The position numbers were made by a program, and so were the translations under genes. A stretch of DNA of 64,000 bases, taken from positions 276,638-340,637 of the forward strand of contig NZ_LMMM01000012.1 of the NCBI RefSeq assembly GCF_001422245.1. Direction: 5' to 3'. This document shows positions 43,678 through 51,668 of this stretch, in pieces (the stretch's first letter is position 1; every line of letters starts with the position of its first letter). The notes below the pieces were generated by a model. It had not been told where the DNA came from. It was given only the letters and a program-made list of their open reading frames with translations, and did no database searches. This DNA is from Rhizobium sp. Leaf262. GTDB taxonomy: Bacteria > Pseudomonadota > Alphaproteobacteria > Rhizobiales > Rhizobiaceae.

Positions 43678-44715
43678 ATGCGCTTCAGACGCACAATTCA
43701 GCTTCTCGATGTTCATTGCGAAGGTGAAATCGGGCGTGTGGCGACAGGTGGCGTGCCGAAAATTCCGGGCAATACGGTGGCCGAGCAGCTGCATTGGCTC
43801 AATACCGATCCGAAAGGCGAAGAGCTTCGCCGCTTCCTGACGCTGGAGCCGCGCGGCGCGCCCATCGGCTCCGTCAATCTGCTGCTGCCGCCGAAGCACC
43901 CGGATGCAGATGCTGCTTTCGTCATTCTCCAGCCGGATCAGGCGCATGCAAGCTCCGGCTCCAACTCCATCTGCGCCACGACCGCGCTGCTGGAAAGCGG
44001 CATGGTGGAGATGAAAGAGCCGGAAACCATCGTCATGCTGGAAACGGCTGCCGGTCTGGTAAAGGCAACCGCCACCTGCCGCGATGGACGCTGCGAGACG
44101 GTGAAACTCACCATGGTGCCATCCTTCGTGCATGAGCTGGATGTTGAGATCGACACGCCGGATTGGGGCCGCATCCGCATGGATATCGCCTATGGCGGCA
44201 TTTTCTACGCGTTGGTAGATGTGAGCCAGATCGGACTGACCATCGAAAAGGCCAATGCGGCGAAACTGGTGACGGCGGGCATGGTGCTGAAGGATATCGT
44301 CAACCGCGAAATCCCCGTCGTGCATCCCGAAATCCCCGCCATTTCGGGCGTGGCCTATGTCATGTTCCGCGATACCGAAGCCGATGGCACCATCCGCACC
44401 TGCACCACCATGTGGCCGGGCCGGGCGGATCGCTCGCCCTGCGGCACCGGCAATTCAGCCAATCTGGCCACGCTGCATGCGCGCGGAAAGGTGCAGGTCG
44501 GTGACACCTACACATCCCGCTCCATCATCGGCACACAGTTCGAGGTGGGCCTGTCGGCGGTCACGGACGTTGCTGGCAAACCGGCAGTCATTCCCACCAT
44601 TACCGGGCGCGGGTTCACCTTCGGCCTGCATCAGGTCTGGCTCGACCCGAACGATCCGCTGGCCGATGGTTTTGCCATGACCGATGTCTGGGGTCCGCAG
44701 GCGGGCGCGATTTAA
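43678..44715 (+). CDS. Proline racemase family protein, probable 4-hydroxyproline epimerase
   Basis: A 345-residue PLP-independent epimerase. The two active-site positions read ASSGSNSICATTALLES (Ser in place of the usual first Cys) and RSPCGTGNSANLATLHARG (Cys). Proline-racemase-family proteins of this Ser/Cys class act mainly as 4- or 3-hydroxyproline epimerases, while Cys/Cys and Cys/Thr forms include proline racemase and dehydratase. I use the ATG at 43678, with GGAG eight bases before; a GTG at 43669 is in frame. No hydroxyproline catabolic genes are adjacent, so the assignment to that pathway is tentative. Confidence 0.82.
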   Translation: MRFRRTIQLLDVHCEGEIGRVATGGVPKIPGNTVAEQLHWLNTDPKGEELRRFLTLEPRGAPIGSVNLLLPPKHPDADAAFVILQPDQAHASSGSNSICATTALLESGMVEMKEPETIVMLETAAGLVKATATCRDGRCETVKLTMVPSFVHELDVEIDTPDWGRIRMDIAYGGIFYALVDVSQIGLTIEKANAAKLVTAGMVLKDIVNREIPVVHPEIPAISGVAYVMFRDTEADGTIRTCTTMWPGRADRSPCGTGNSANLATLHARGKVQVGDTYTSRSIIGTQFEVGLSAVTDVAGKPAVIPTITGRGFTFGLHQVWLDPNDPLADGFAMTDVWGPQAGAI

Positions 44716-44874
44716 CGCCAGCTTTTGCGCTGAAAAAGTGGTTTTTGGCGCTGTCTTCTCGCGCAGAATGGTGTTAAACGGGCGCAATTCCAGCAAGCTG
44801 TCGGTCTTGTTTTACGCATGTCGTTATCGCAAAACCGCGGCACACTTTTGCGCGACATGCTTTGGAGCCCCACG

Positions 44875-45912
44875 ATGAAGTCGATCACCCTTCGCCGCCC
44901 TGATGACTGGCACCTGCATTTGCGCGATGGTGCGATGCTGGAAGGCGTGATTGGTGATACCAGCCGCCATTTCGCGCGCGCCATCATCATGCCCAACCTC
45001 GTGCCCCCGGTGGTGACGACGGCAGATGCGATTGCCTACAAGGACCGTATCGTCAAAGCCATTCCAGCGGGGGATCGTTTCGAACCGCTGATGACGCTCT
45101 ACCTCACCGAACACACCAGCCCTGACGACGTGGAAGAAGGCAAGAACAGCGGCCTCATCACCGCCGTCAAACTCTACCCCGCCGGTGCCACCACCAATTC
45201 CCACGGTGGCGTCAGGGATATGGACAAGGCCATGCCGGTGCTGGAGCGCATGGCGAAGATCGGCCTGCCGCTTTGCGTGCACGGCGAAGTGACGACGCCG
45301 GAAGTGGATATTTTCGACCGCGAAAAGGTCTTCATCGATACGGTTCTGGCCCCGCTGCGCCAGCGCCTGCCGGAACTGAAAGTCACGATGGAGCATGTGA
45401 CGACGCGCGATGGCGTGGATTACATCAAGGCATCCAAGGCCAATCTGGCCGGTTCCATCACCACCCACCACCTCATCATCAACCGCAACGCCATTCTGGT
45501 GGGCGGCATCAAGCCGCATTATTATTGCCTGCCAGTGGCCAAGCGCGAAGAGCATCGTCTGGCACTACGCGCTGCCGCCACGTCTGGCGACAAGCGCTTC
45601 TTCCTCGGCACGGATTCCGCCCCGCATGTGGACCCGCTGAAGGAATGCGCCTGTGGTTGCGCCGGTGTTTACACCTCCATCAACACCATGAGCTGCCTTG
45701 CCCATGTGTTCGAGCAGGACAACGCGCTCGATAAACTCGAAGCCTTCGCCTCGCTGAACGGCCCGGCATGGTATGGTCTGGCGTCCAACGACGACACGAT
45801 CACCATGGTCAAGCGCGATGATCCGGTGAGCTTCCCGGAGAAGATCGACACCGGCGCAGGTCCGGTCACGGTGTTCGACCCGATGTTCCCGCTGCACTGG
45901 GACGTTGCCTGA
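44875..45912 (+). CDS. pyrC: Dihydroorotase
   Basis: Third step of pyrimidine synthesis: cyclisation of carbamoyl aspartate to dihydroorotate. The 345-residue protein is of the short (E. coli PyrC) class. The metal-binding motif is [10 protein letters not shown] near residues 10-19, the carbamylated Lys lies in [13 protein letters not shown], and GTDSAPH holds the later Asp. GGAG before the ATG at 44875 fixes the start; an upstream in-frame ATG exists. It is followed by a strong terminator and pyrE. Confidence 0.96.
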   Translation: MKSITLRRPDDWHLHLRDGAMLEGVIGDTSRHFARAIIMPNLVPPVVTTADAIAYKDRIVKAIPAGDRFEPLMTLYLTEHTSPDDVEEGKNSGLITAVKLYPAGATTNSHGGVRDMDKAMPVLERMAKIGLPLCVHGEVTTPEVDIFDREKVFIDTVLAPLRQRLPELKVTMEHVTTRDGVDYIKASKANLAGSITTHHLIINRNAILVGGIKPHYYCLPVAKREEHRLALRAAATSGDKRFFLGTDSAPHVDPLKECACGCAGVYTSINTMSCLAHVFEQDNALDKLEAFASLNGPAWYGLASNDDTITMVKRDDPVSFPEKIDTGAGPVTVFDPMFPLHWDVA

Positions 45913-45924
45913 ATTTTTCAATCG

Positions 45925-45950
45925 CTGCCGGTTTATCCGGCAGTTTTTTT
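45925..45950 (+). terminator. Attenuator-like terminator between pyrC and pyrE
   Basis: CTGCCGG (45925-45931), loop TTTAT, CCGGCAG (45937-45943), then seven T. The stem starts 12 bases after the pyrC stop, and a TTTTT run lies between them. A ribosome finishing pyrC close behind polymerase would cover the left arm, as in the E. coli pyrE attenuator. Confidence 0.85.
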
Positions 45951-45982
45951 ATGCACTCGATGATCAAAAGAGGAAAATGCCG

Positions 45983-46681
45983 ATGTCCCAGTTTACATTC
46001 ACGGATCGCGCGCTTGTGGCGGAACTTGTTGCGAAGATGTTGTGGGAAATCAAGGCGGTGCATTTCAACTCTGAAAGCCCCTACACCTTTGCTTCCGGCA
46101 TGAAGAGCCCGGTCTATATCGACATGCGCAAGCTGATTTCATATCCCCGCATCCGCTCCACCGTCATGGATTTCGCCGCAGCCAAGATCGTTGCCGATGC
46201 TGGCTTCGAGACATTCGATTGCGTGGCCGGTGGTGAAACGGCGGGCATTCCCTTCGCAGCCTTTCTGGCGGAACGCTTGGGCCTGCCGATGATCTATTGC
46301 CGCAAGAAGCCCAAGGGCCATGGCCGCAATGCGCAGATCGAAGGCCATATGCCTGAGGGTGCGCGCGTGCTCGTCATCGAAGACCTGACGACCGCTGGCG
46401 GCTCCATGTTCACCTTCATCAATGCTATCAGAGCCGCTGGCGGCATTGTCGATCACGGCATTGCGCTGTTCTATTACGGCATCTTCCCGGAGGCTGAAGC
46501 ACGCTTTGGCAACGGAAACGTGAAGCTGCATTACTTGAGCACATGGCGCAATGTTCTGGCCGTCGCCCGCGCGGAAAAACTCTTCGATGACAAGACCTTG
46601 TCGGAAGTCGAGGCCTTTCTCGACAACCCGCTGCCATGGTCTGCTGCCCGCGGCGGGGTCAGCGAATTGCCGCAATCCTGA
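45983..46681 (+). CDS. pyrE: Orotate phosphoribosyltransferase
   Basis: Converts orotate and PRPP to OMP. The 232-residue protein has the phosphoribosyltransferase motif [20 protein letters not shown] (PRPP loop), [10 protein letters not shown] (flexible loop with catalytic Lys) and [14 protein letters not shown]. The ATG at 45983 gives the normal family length and a GAGG nine bases upstream; an ATG two codons earlier is too close to that site. It lies 32 bp after a strong terminator, so expression probably depends on readthrough from pyrC or on a small promoter in that gap. Confidence 0.95.
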   Translation: MSQFTFTDRALVAELVAKMLWEIKAVHFNSESPYTFASGMKSPVYIDMRKLISYPRIRSTVMDFAAAKIVADAGFETFDCVAGGETAGIPFAAFLAERLGLPMIYCRKKPKGHGRNAQIEGHMPEGARVLVIEDLTTAGGSMFTFINAIRAAGGIVDHGIALFYYGIFPEAEARFGNGNVKLHYLSTWRNVLAVARAEKLFDDKTLSEVEAFLDNPLPWSAARGGVSELPQS

Positions 46682-46740
46682 TCTTGTTTGGGGAAGAATT
46701 TTCGATTGGCAGACATCTGGCCATTTCAGGCGAATTTGTT

Positions 46741-46752
46741 TAAATCGATTTA
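46741..46752 (+). promoter_or_regulatory. TAAATCGATTTA palindrome upstream of frk
   Basis: A perfect 12-bp CG-centred palindrome, 24 bp before the frk ATG, resembling a LacI-family operator. The 11 bases AATCGATTTAG also occur upstream of pgi. Confidence 0.55.
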
Positions 46753-46776
46753 GTTTTTGATACGGAGGAGGACCGG

Positions 46777-47703
46777 ATGATCCTGTGTTGTGGTGAAGCC
46801 CTGATCGACATGCTACCGCGTGAGACCACGAAAGGCGAGCCGGGCTTTGCGCCCTATGCAGGCGGGGCGGTCTTCAACACGGCCATCGCGCTGGGGCGTC
46901 TCGGCGTTCCCTCCGCCTTCTTCTCCGGCATCGCCGATGACATGATGGGCGAAATCCTGAAGGACACGCTGAAGGCCAGCAATGTCGATTACAGCCTCTG
47001 CGCCTTCTCGCACCGCCCCTCCACAATCGCCTTCGTCAAACTGGTGGATGGCCACGCGACCTACGCCTTTTACGATGAAGGCACGGCGCTGCGTATGCTC
47101 TCCGAAGCCGATCTGCCCAACATCGGTGCCGATTGCGAAGCCATGCATTTCGGCGCGATCAGCCTTATCCCTGAACCCTGCGGCGGCACCTATGAAGCGC
47201 TGTTGATGCGCGAGCACGAAAAACGCGTCATCTCGCTCGACCCCAACATCCGCCCCGGCTTCATCAAGGACAAGCAGAATCATCTGGAACGCATCAACCG
47301 CATGGCCGCCAAATCGGACATCGTCAAATTCTCTGATGAGGATCTGGCCTGGTTCGGTCTGGAAGGCGACGAAGACACGCTTGCCCGCCACTGGCTACAC
47401 CAAGGCGCCAAACTCGTCGTCGTCACCCGCGGTGCGGAAGGCGCAGTTGGCTACACCGCGAACCTGCGCGTGGAAGTCCCCAGCGAACGCGTAGAGGTGG
47501 TCGACACGGTCGGCGCAGGCGACACCTTCGACGCCGGCATCCTCGCCTCGCTGAAGCTTCAGGGCCTGCTGACCAAGCCACAGGTCGCAGCACTGACAGA
47601 AGACCAGATCGCCAAGGCACTGGCGCTCGGCGCAAAGGCTGCGGCTGTAACGGTGTCGCGCGCAGGGGCGAACCCGCCTTGGGCGAATGAGATCGGGTTG
47701 TGA
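46777..47703 (+). CDS. frk: Fructokinase, PfkB family
   Basis: A 308-residue ribokinase/PfkB-family kinase. The N-terminal sugar-binding GGAVFNTAIALGRLG and the C-terminal signature DTVGAGDTFDAGIL (anion hole and catalytic Asp) are intact, and CGEALIDMLP is the usual fructokinase start. Phosphorylates fructose at C6, feeding the pgi reaction. GGAGGAGGACCGG precedes the ATG. It is monocistronic. The shared palindrome upstream of frk and pgi suggests joint control by a sugar repressor. Confidence 0.9.
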   Translation: MILCCGEALIDMLPRETTKGEPGFAPYAGGAVFNTAIALGRLGVPSAFFSGIADDMMGEILKDTLKASNVDYSLCAFSHRPSTIAFVKLVDGHATYAFYDEGTALRMLSEADLPNIGADCEAMHFGAISLIPEPCGGTYEALLMREHEKRVISLDPNIRPGFIKDKQNHLERINRMAAKSDIVKFSDEDLAWFGLEGDEDTLARHWLHQGAKLVVVTRGAEGAVGYTANLRVEVPSERVEVVDTVGAGDTFDAGILASLKLQGLLTKPQVAALTEDQIAKALALGAKAAAVTVSRAGANPPWANEIGL

Positions 47704-47740
47704 GAAGCTTCCGGCGCAGCGGAGTGGCCGCTCAAAGCGG

Positions 47741-48373
47741 CTAAGCCAATCTCAGTGCGGCCATGTCGCCACCGGTCAGTGCAGGCAGATTGGCCTCTAT
47801 TTTGCTCAATGGCCAGTCCCACCAAGCGAGCTCAAGCAATTCATCGATGACGTCGTCCGGGTAGCGCATCCGGATGATCGTTGCAGGGTTTCCACCGACA
47901 ACGGCGTAAGGCGGCACATTGCGGGTGACGACTGCGGCTGCGGCCACAATGGCACCTGCGCCGATCTGCACGCCCGGCATAATGGCGGCGTTTTGTCCGA
48001 TCCAGACGTCGTGACCGACGACCGTATCTTTCACCGGAAGGTCCTGATAGCCGAAGGTTTCTGGCTTGAAGATGCGGAAGGGATAAGTCGTAAATCCATT
48101 CATCGGATGGTTTGCGGAACTGGTAATAAAATAGCTTCCCCTCGCTATTTGCACAAATTTCCCGATCAGCAACCGCTCGCGAACGCCATGCCCTAGAAAA
48201 GGGGCCAAAATCTGGGCGGTATCTTCGGGCTTTCCCGAATGGGTGTAGTAGCTGTAATCCCCTATCTCCATCCGCGGATGGTCGATCACATTTTTTAGAT
48301 AAACCGTGTCTCTGTAGACGGACCCGTCCGGCAGGATGATGGGGTGGATCGCATTTTCGTTGAGAAGCGCCAT
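47741..48373 (-). CDS. CatB-related O-acetyltransferase
   Basis: A 210-residue left-handed beta-helix (hexapeptide) acetyltransferase of the xenobiotic type (CatB/Vat-like). Features are IGDYSYYTHSGKPED, IGKFVQIARGSYFITSSANHPMNG-type segments with the catalytic-type His seen in SANHPMNGF, VVGHDVWIGQNAAIMPGV and the C-terminal VGGNPATIIRMRY. I use the ATG at 48373 with GGAG upstream; a TTG at 48388 is in frame. Chromosomal copies like this often acetylate unknown substrates, so resistance should not be assumed. It is convergent with frk. Confidence 0.86.
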   Translation of the reverse strand: MALLNENAIHPIILPDGSVYRDTVYLKNVIDHPRMEIGDYSYYTHSGKPEDTAQILAPFLGHGVRERLLIGKFVQIARGSYFITSSANHPMNGFTTYPFRIFKPETFGYQDLPVKDTVVGHDVWIGQNAAIMPGVQIGAGAIVAAAAVVTRNVPPYAVVGGNPATIIRMRYPDDVIDELLELAWWDWPLSKIEANLPALTGGDMAALRLA

Positions 48374-48532
48374 CAAAACTTTCTCCAAACACGATCAAGC
48401 ACCCAGCCATGCTCGCTCGAGATGACTCATTGCGATAGACCCTATGGGGTTCAAATCGAAGAATCCATTCTGCGAGGCTTATGAGCCCGATGAATGTTTT
48501 TGATCGTGTCCTCCGTACTCCGCCTGTTACGA

Positions 48533-48985
48533 TCACAAAGAAACTGCGGTTTCTTCCTTCGCGGTTCTTATCACCATCATGGTGACGAAGCGCGCGACGT
48601 TGTTTTGATCGCGAAAAAGCCTGTCGCAAAGAGTGTCGAATTCCTCCATGTCCCGCAAACGCATCATCAGAACGACATCGGACTGGCCTGTCACGGCGTA
48701 GGCTTGCGAAACGGTCTCCTCAGCAGAGGCGATCTCAAGAAAGCGGCGCATATGCTGTTCACCATGCAAACTCAATTCCACCATCACCAGTGCCTTGATA
48801 CCACGGCCCGTTCTAGCGGGGTTGAGGATGGCGACAACGCGCTCGATAATTCCAGACTTGTAGAGGCGCTGGACACGCCGAAGACAACTGGAGGGAGACA
48901 GGTTGACTGCTTCCGCCATCTCGACATTGGTTCGCGATGCGTCGCGTTGCATCAGGTTCAGAATTTTTCGGTCGATCTTGTCCAT
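48533..48985 (-). CDS. Lrp/AsnC-family transcriptional regulator
   Basis: A 150-residue regulator with an N-terminal HTH (VEMAEAVNLSPSSCLRRVQR) and a C-terminal RAM ligand-binding domain (VTGQSDVVLMMRLRDMEEFD). The start MDKIDRKILNLMQRDA is canonical; a longer upstream frame is not needed. It is divergent from a nucleoside-recognition-type transporter with 118 bp between. A perfect ATTGCA-N6-TGCAAT repeat there is a likely target, so it probably controls that gene and itself. Confidence 0.92.
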   Translation of the reverse strand: MDKIDRKILNLMQRDASRTNVEMAEAVNLSPSSCLRRVQRLYKSGIIERVVAILNPARTGRGIKALVMVELSLHGEQHMRRFLEIASAEETVSQAYAVTGQSDVVLMMRLRDMEEFDTLCDRLFRDQNNVARFVTMMVIRTAKEETAVSL

Positions 48986-49013
48986 GGGTGTCACTGTATC
49001 GGCACAGTGGAGC

Positions 49014-49042
49014 TTTGCAATAAAATTGCATGAACGTGCAAT
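49014..49042. promoter_or_regulatory. Candidate Lrp-type operator
   Basis: ATTGCATGAACGTGCAAT (49025-49042) is a perfect palindrome with 6-bp arms, preceded by a further TTGCAA at 49015-49020. It sits midway between the divergent Lrp-family gene and the transporter gene. Confidence 0.6.
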
Positions 49043-49103
49043 CTTTGACCAAAAATCCCGGGCATTCGCGCTAGCAAAGGAGAGTCCCAACACGGAGCTT
49101 CCC

Positions 49104-50078
49104 ATGTCATTTATAACGTCACTTTTTGCAGGCACCCGGCACACACTTGCCATTTACTGGTTGCTGGTCCGCATCACCGTCCCGATTGCTATTGCCACCG
49201 AATTCCTCTCAAGGGTCGGGGCTATAGAAGCGCTCTCTCCCGTTTTTGCTCCCGTCATGAACATCCTCGGCCTACCGTCCGAACTGGGATTGGCATGGCT
49301 GTCCGCGATGTTGGTGGGTATCTGGGCCGCTGTCCCGCTTATCTTCACGCTTGTGCCCGTTTCCGCCCTCAGCGTTGCAGATGTCACGATCTTCTCCGCG
49401 CTTATCCTTTTCGCGCATGGACTGCCCATGGAGCAGAAGATCATCCAGCAAGCCGGGCCCGGAATGATCGCGACGACGACGCTGCGGATCGGCGGCGGTT
49501 TGATCTATGCTTTTCTGCTGCATCAAATCCTGTCGACCACTGGCTGGTTGTCAGCGCCGGTCGACCCGACCTGGGTGCCGATGAGCACGGCGCCCGATTG
49601 GGTTGATTATCTCTGGGGGCTAGGCGAAACGCTGGTGACCATGTTCATCGTCCTCTTCGTCCTGTCGTGGTGCCTTGAAATCCTCAAAGCGACAGGACTT
49701 CTGAAATTGATGATGGTCGCACTTGCACCTTTGCTGCGGCTGGCAGGCATTCGTGGGGAGGCCGAGCATCTGACTGCAGTGGGTCTTTTTCTCGGCATTT
49801 CCTACGGTGCAGGCTTGTTGATCCGCGAAGCGCGATCCGGTAAAATTTCCCCACGCCAGATTTTTCTCTCCTGCGTCTTCATGGGTTTTGCACATAGCGT
49901 GATAGAAGATTCCCTCTTGATGATGTCGCTCGGTGCCGATGCTTATGCCGTTCTTGCCGGTCGTTTGGCCTTTGCCATCATCGCCACGGCTATCATCGCC
50001 CTTCTCCTCAAGCGTCTTTCAGACAAAACTTTCTTTACGCGCATATTCAAAGTTCAACACGCGCCGCAAAGTGGCTGA
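49104..50078 (+). CDS. Nucleoside-recognition (Gate) domain membrane protein
   Basis: A 324-residue membrane protein with about 8 helices. Repeated Gate-type segments are seen as LVGIWAAVPLIFTLVP and LGISYGAGLLIREARSG, with FMGFAHSVIEDSLLMM towards the end. Such proteins are annotated as nucleoside-recognition or spore-maturation-like and may carry metabolites out or in. Because it is divergent from an Lrp regulator, an amino-acid-related substrate is reasonable. The ATG at 49104 fits the family start. Confidence 0.8.
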   Translation: MSFITSLFAGTRHTLAIYWLLVRITVPIAIATEFLSRVGAIEALSPVFAPVMNILGLPSELGLAWLSAMLVGIWAAVPLIFTLVPVSALSVADVTIFSALILFAHGLPMEQKIIQQAGPGMIATTTLRIGGGLIYAFLLHQILSTTGWLSAPVDPTWVPMSTAPDWVDYLWGLGETLVTMFIVLFVLSWCLEILKATGLLKLMMVALAPLLRLAGIRGEAEHLTAVGLFLGISYGAGLLIREARSGKISPRQIFLSCVFMGFAHSVIEDSLLMMSLGADAYAVLAGRLAFAIIATAIIALLLKRLSDKTFFTRIFKVQHAPQSG

Positions 50079-50195
50079 AATAAATTTCCAGTAGCGCTCT
50101 AGAGCGCGCAATCTCATACGTTGATATTTCAGGCGATATGCCAAATATAGAGGCAACCTCACCTCCTGCGCTGTTTCCTTCACCTTAGCGCTTTC

Positions 50196-51560
50196 ATGGA
50201 ATACAAAATGTCTGCTTCATCCACCACACGGGCACATAAGCCCTTCTACACGTCGTTCGGCTTCCAAGTCTTCGCCGCCATGGTTGTAGGTCTTGCGCTG
50301 GGCTATATCGCCCGGCAGATGGGCGCGACCGAGGCTGGGCCGAATTGGCTGGTTCAGACGCTCTCGACCATCGGCTCGATCTTCGTTCAGTTGTTGCGCG
50401 CACTCGTGCCGCTGCTGATTTTCACCGCCATCGTGGCTTCCATCGCCAATCTGCGGGAGCTGAACAATGCGGCGCGGTTGGTGTGGCAGACGCTGTTGTG
50501 GTTTGCCATCACGGCTCTGATCGCCGTTCTCATCGGCATTGCGCTGGGTCTGCTGATCCAGCCGGGCATCAATTCCGGCGTGGCGGCAACGGCGGCGGCG
50601 GTTCCCTCCAGCACCGGCTCGTGGCTCGACTTCCTCAAAGGCCTGATCCCCGCCAACCTGCTCGGTCTTCAGGCATCGACCAAGGTCACACCTGGTGGTG
50701 CGACGACCGCGCTGAGTTTCAACGTCTTGCAGATACTGGTCATTTCCATCGCCGTCGGCATCGCCGCTTTGCAGGTGGGTGAGAAGGCAGAGCCGTTTCT
50801 GGCGTTCAACCGCTCGCTGCTGGCCATTACGCGCAAGATTCTGTGGTGGGTCATTCGCCTGACGCCCATCGGCACGATCGGTCTTCTGGGCAATGCCGTT
50901 GCCGTCTATGGCTGGGAGGCGCTGGCATCGCTCGGCTGGTATTCGGCAGCGATCTATATCGGCCTCGCCATCGTGCTTTTCGTCGTCTACCCTACCATCC
51001 TCGTGGCCAACGGGCTGAATCCGATCCGCTTTTTCTCCGGCGCATGGCCAGCCATCCAGCTTGCCTTCGTTTCCCGCTCCTCCATCGGCACCCTGCCGGT
51101 GACGGAGCAAGTCACGGAGCGCAATCTCGGTGTGCCGCGTGAATATGCCGCCTTCGCTGTTCCCTTGGGTGCGACGACCAAGATGGACGGGTGTGCGGCC
51201 ATCTATCCCGCGATTTCCGCCATCTTCGTTGCGCAGTTTTACGGCCTGCCGCTTGGCATTCAGGAATATGTGCTGATCGCCTTCGTCTCGGTTCTCGGCT
51301 CTGCCGCAACGGCGGGTCTGACGGGTGCCACCGTGATGCTGACGCTGACACTGTCCACGCTCGGTCTGCCGCTGCAAGGCGTCGGGCTGTTGCTGGCGGT
51401 CGATCCGATCCTCGATATGGGCCGCACGGCGGTCAACGTGGCCGGTCAGGCGCTGATCCCGACCATCGTCGCCAAGCGTCAGGGCATTCTCGATCAGGCT
51501 GCCTATGACCGTCACGAAGGCATTGATGCGCTCGATCCCACCTTGGCACCTGCCGAATGA
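50196..51560 (+). CDS. Dicarboxylate/amino acid:cation symporter (DAACS family)
   Basis: A 454-residue sodium- or proton-coupled symporter of the GltP/DctA family. It shows the family helices and the re-entrant loops as SFVSRSSIGTLPV-like (seen as AFVSRSSIGTLPVTEQV) and FAVPLGATTKMDGCAAIYPA, plus VDPILDMGRTAVNVAGQAL with the conserved substrate-binding Asp and Arg region. The substrate may be C4-dicarboxylate, glutamate or aspartate. The start is at 50196 or 50208; neither has a clear ribosome site. A strong terminator follows. Confidence 0.92.
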   Translation: MEYKMSASSTTRAHKPFYTSFGFQVFAAMVVGLALGYIARQMGATEAGPNWLVQTLSTIGSIFVQLLRALVPLLIFTAIVASIANLRELNNAARLVWQTLLWFAITALIAVLIGIALGLLIQPGINSGVAATAAAVPSSTGSWLDFLKGLIPANLLGLQASTKVTPGGATTALSFNVLQILVISIAVGIAALQVGEKAEPFLAFNRSLLAITRKILWWVIRLTPIGTIGLLGNAVAVYGWEALASLGWYSAAIYIGLAIVLFVVYPTILVANGLNPIRFFSGAWPAIQLAFVSRSSIGTLPVTEQVTERNLGVPREYAAFAVPLGATTKMDGCAAIYPAISAIFVAQFYGLPLGIQEYVLIAFVSVLGSAATAGLTGATVMLTLTLSTLGLPLQGVGLLLAVDPILDMGRTAVNVAGQALIPTIVAKRQGILDQAAYDRHEGIDALDPTLAPAE

Positions 51561-51616
51561 GCCAATACCGCCCCGGGCGAAACTGAGTTCGAGCCCGGTT
51601 CGCTCGAGCATACTAG

Positions 51617-51646
51617 AAAGGCCCGCCGGTTTCCCGGCGGGCCTTT
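51617..51646 (+). terminator. Bidirectional terminator between symporter and mcp
   Basis: AAAGGCCCGCCGG (51617-51629) pairs with CCGGCGGGCCTTT (51634-51646), and T runs follow. It lies between the convergent symporter and chemoreceptor genes. Confidence 0.9.
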
Positions 51647-51668
51647 TTCAATTCGGCTCAGATGGTTC

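Noticed and set aside
47741..48373. Antibiotic resistance gene (vat/cat)
   Set aside because: The fold is that of CatB/Vat proteins, but chromosomal relatives of this type often have other substrates, so no resistance is claimed.
50094..50107. Perfect 14-bp palindrome GCGCTCTAGAGCGC before the symporter
   Set aside because: It looks like a short dispersed rhizobial repeat; no T run, no partner site and no link to either gene, so I give it no function.
50217..51611. 464-codon open frame on minus across the symporter
   Set aside because: Low-complexity Gln/Arg/Gly composition typical of antisense frames in GC-rich genes; it also runs through the terminator.
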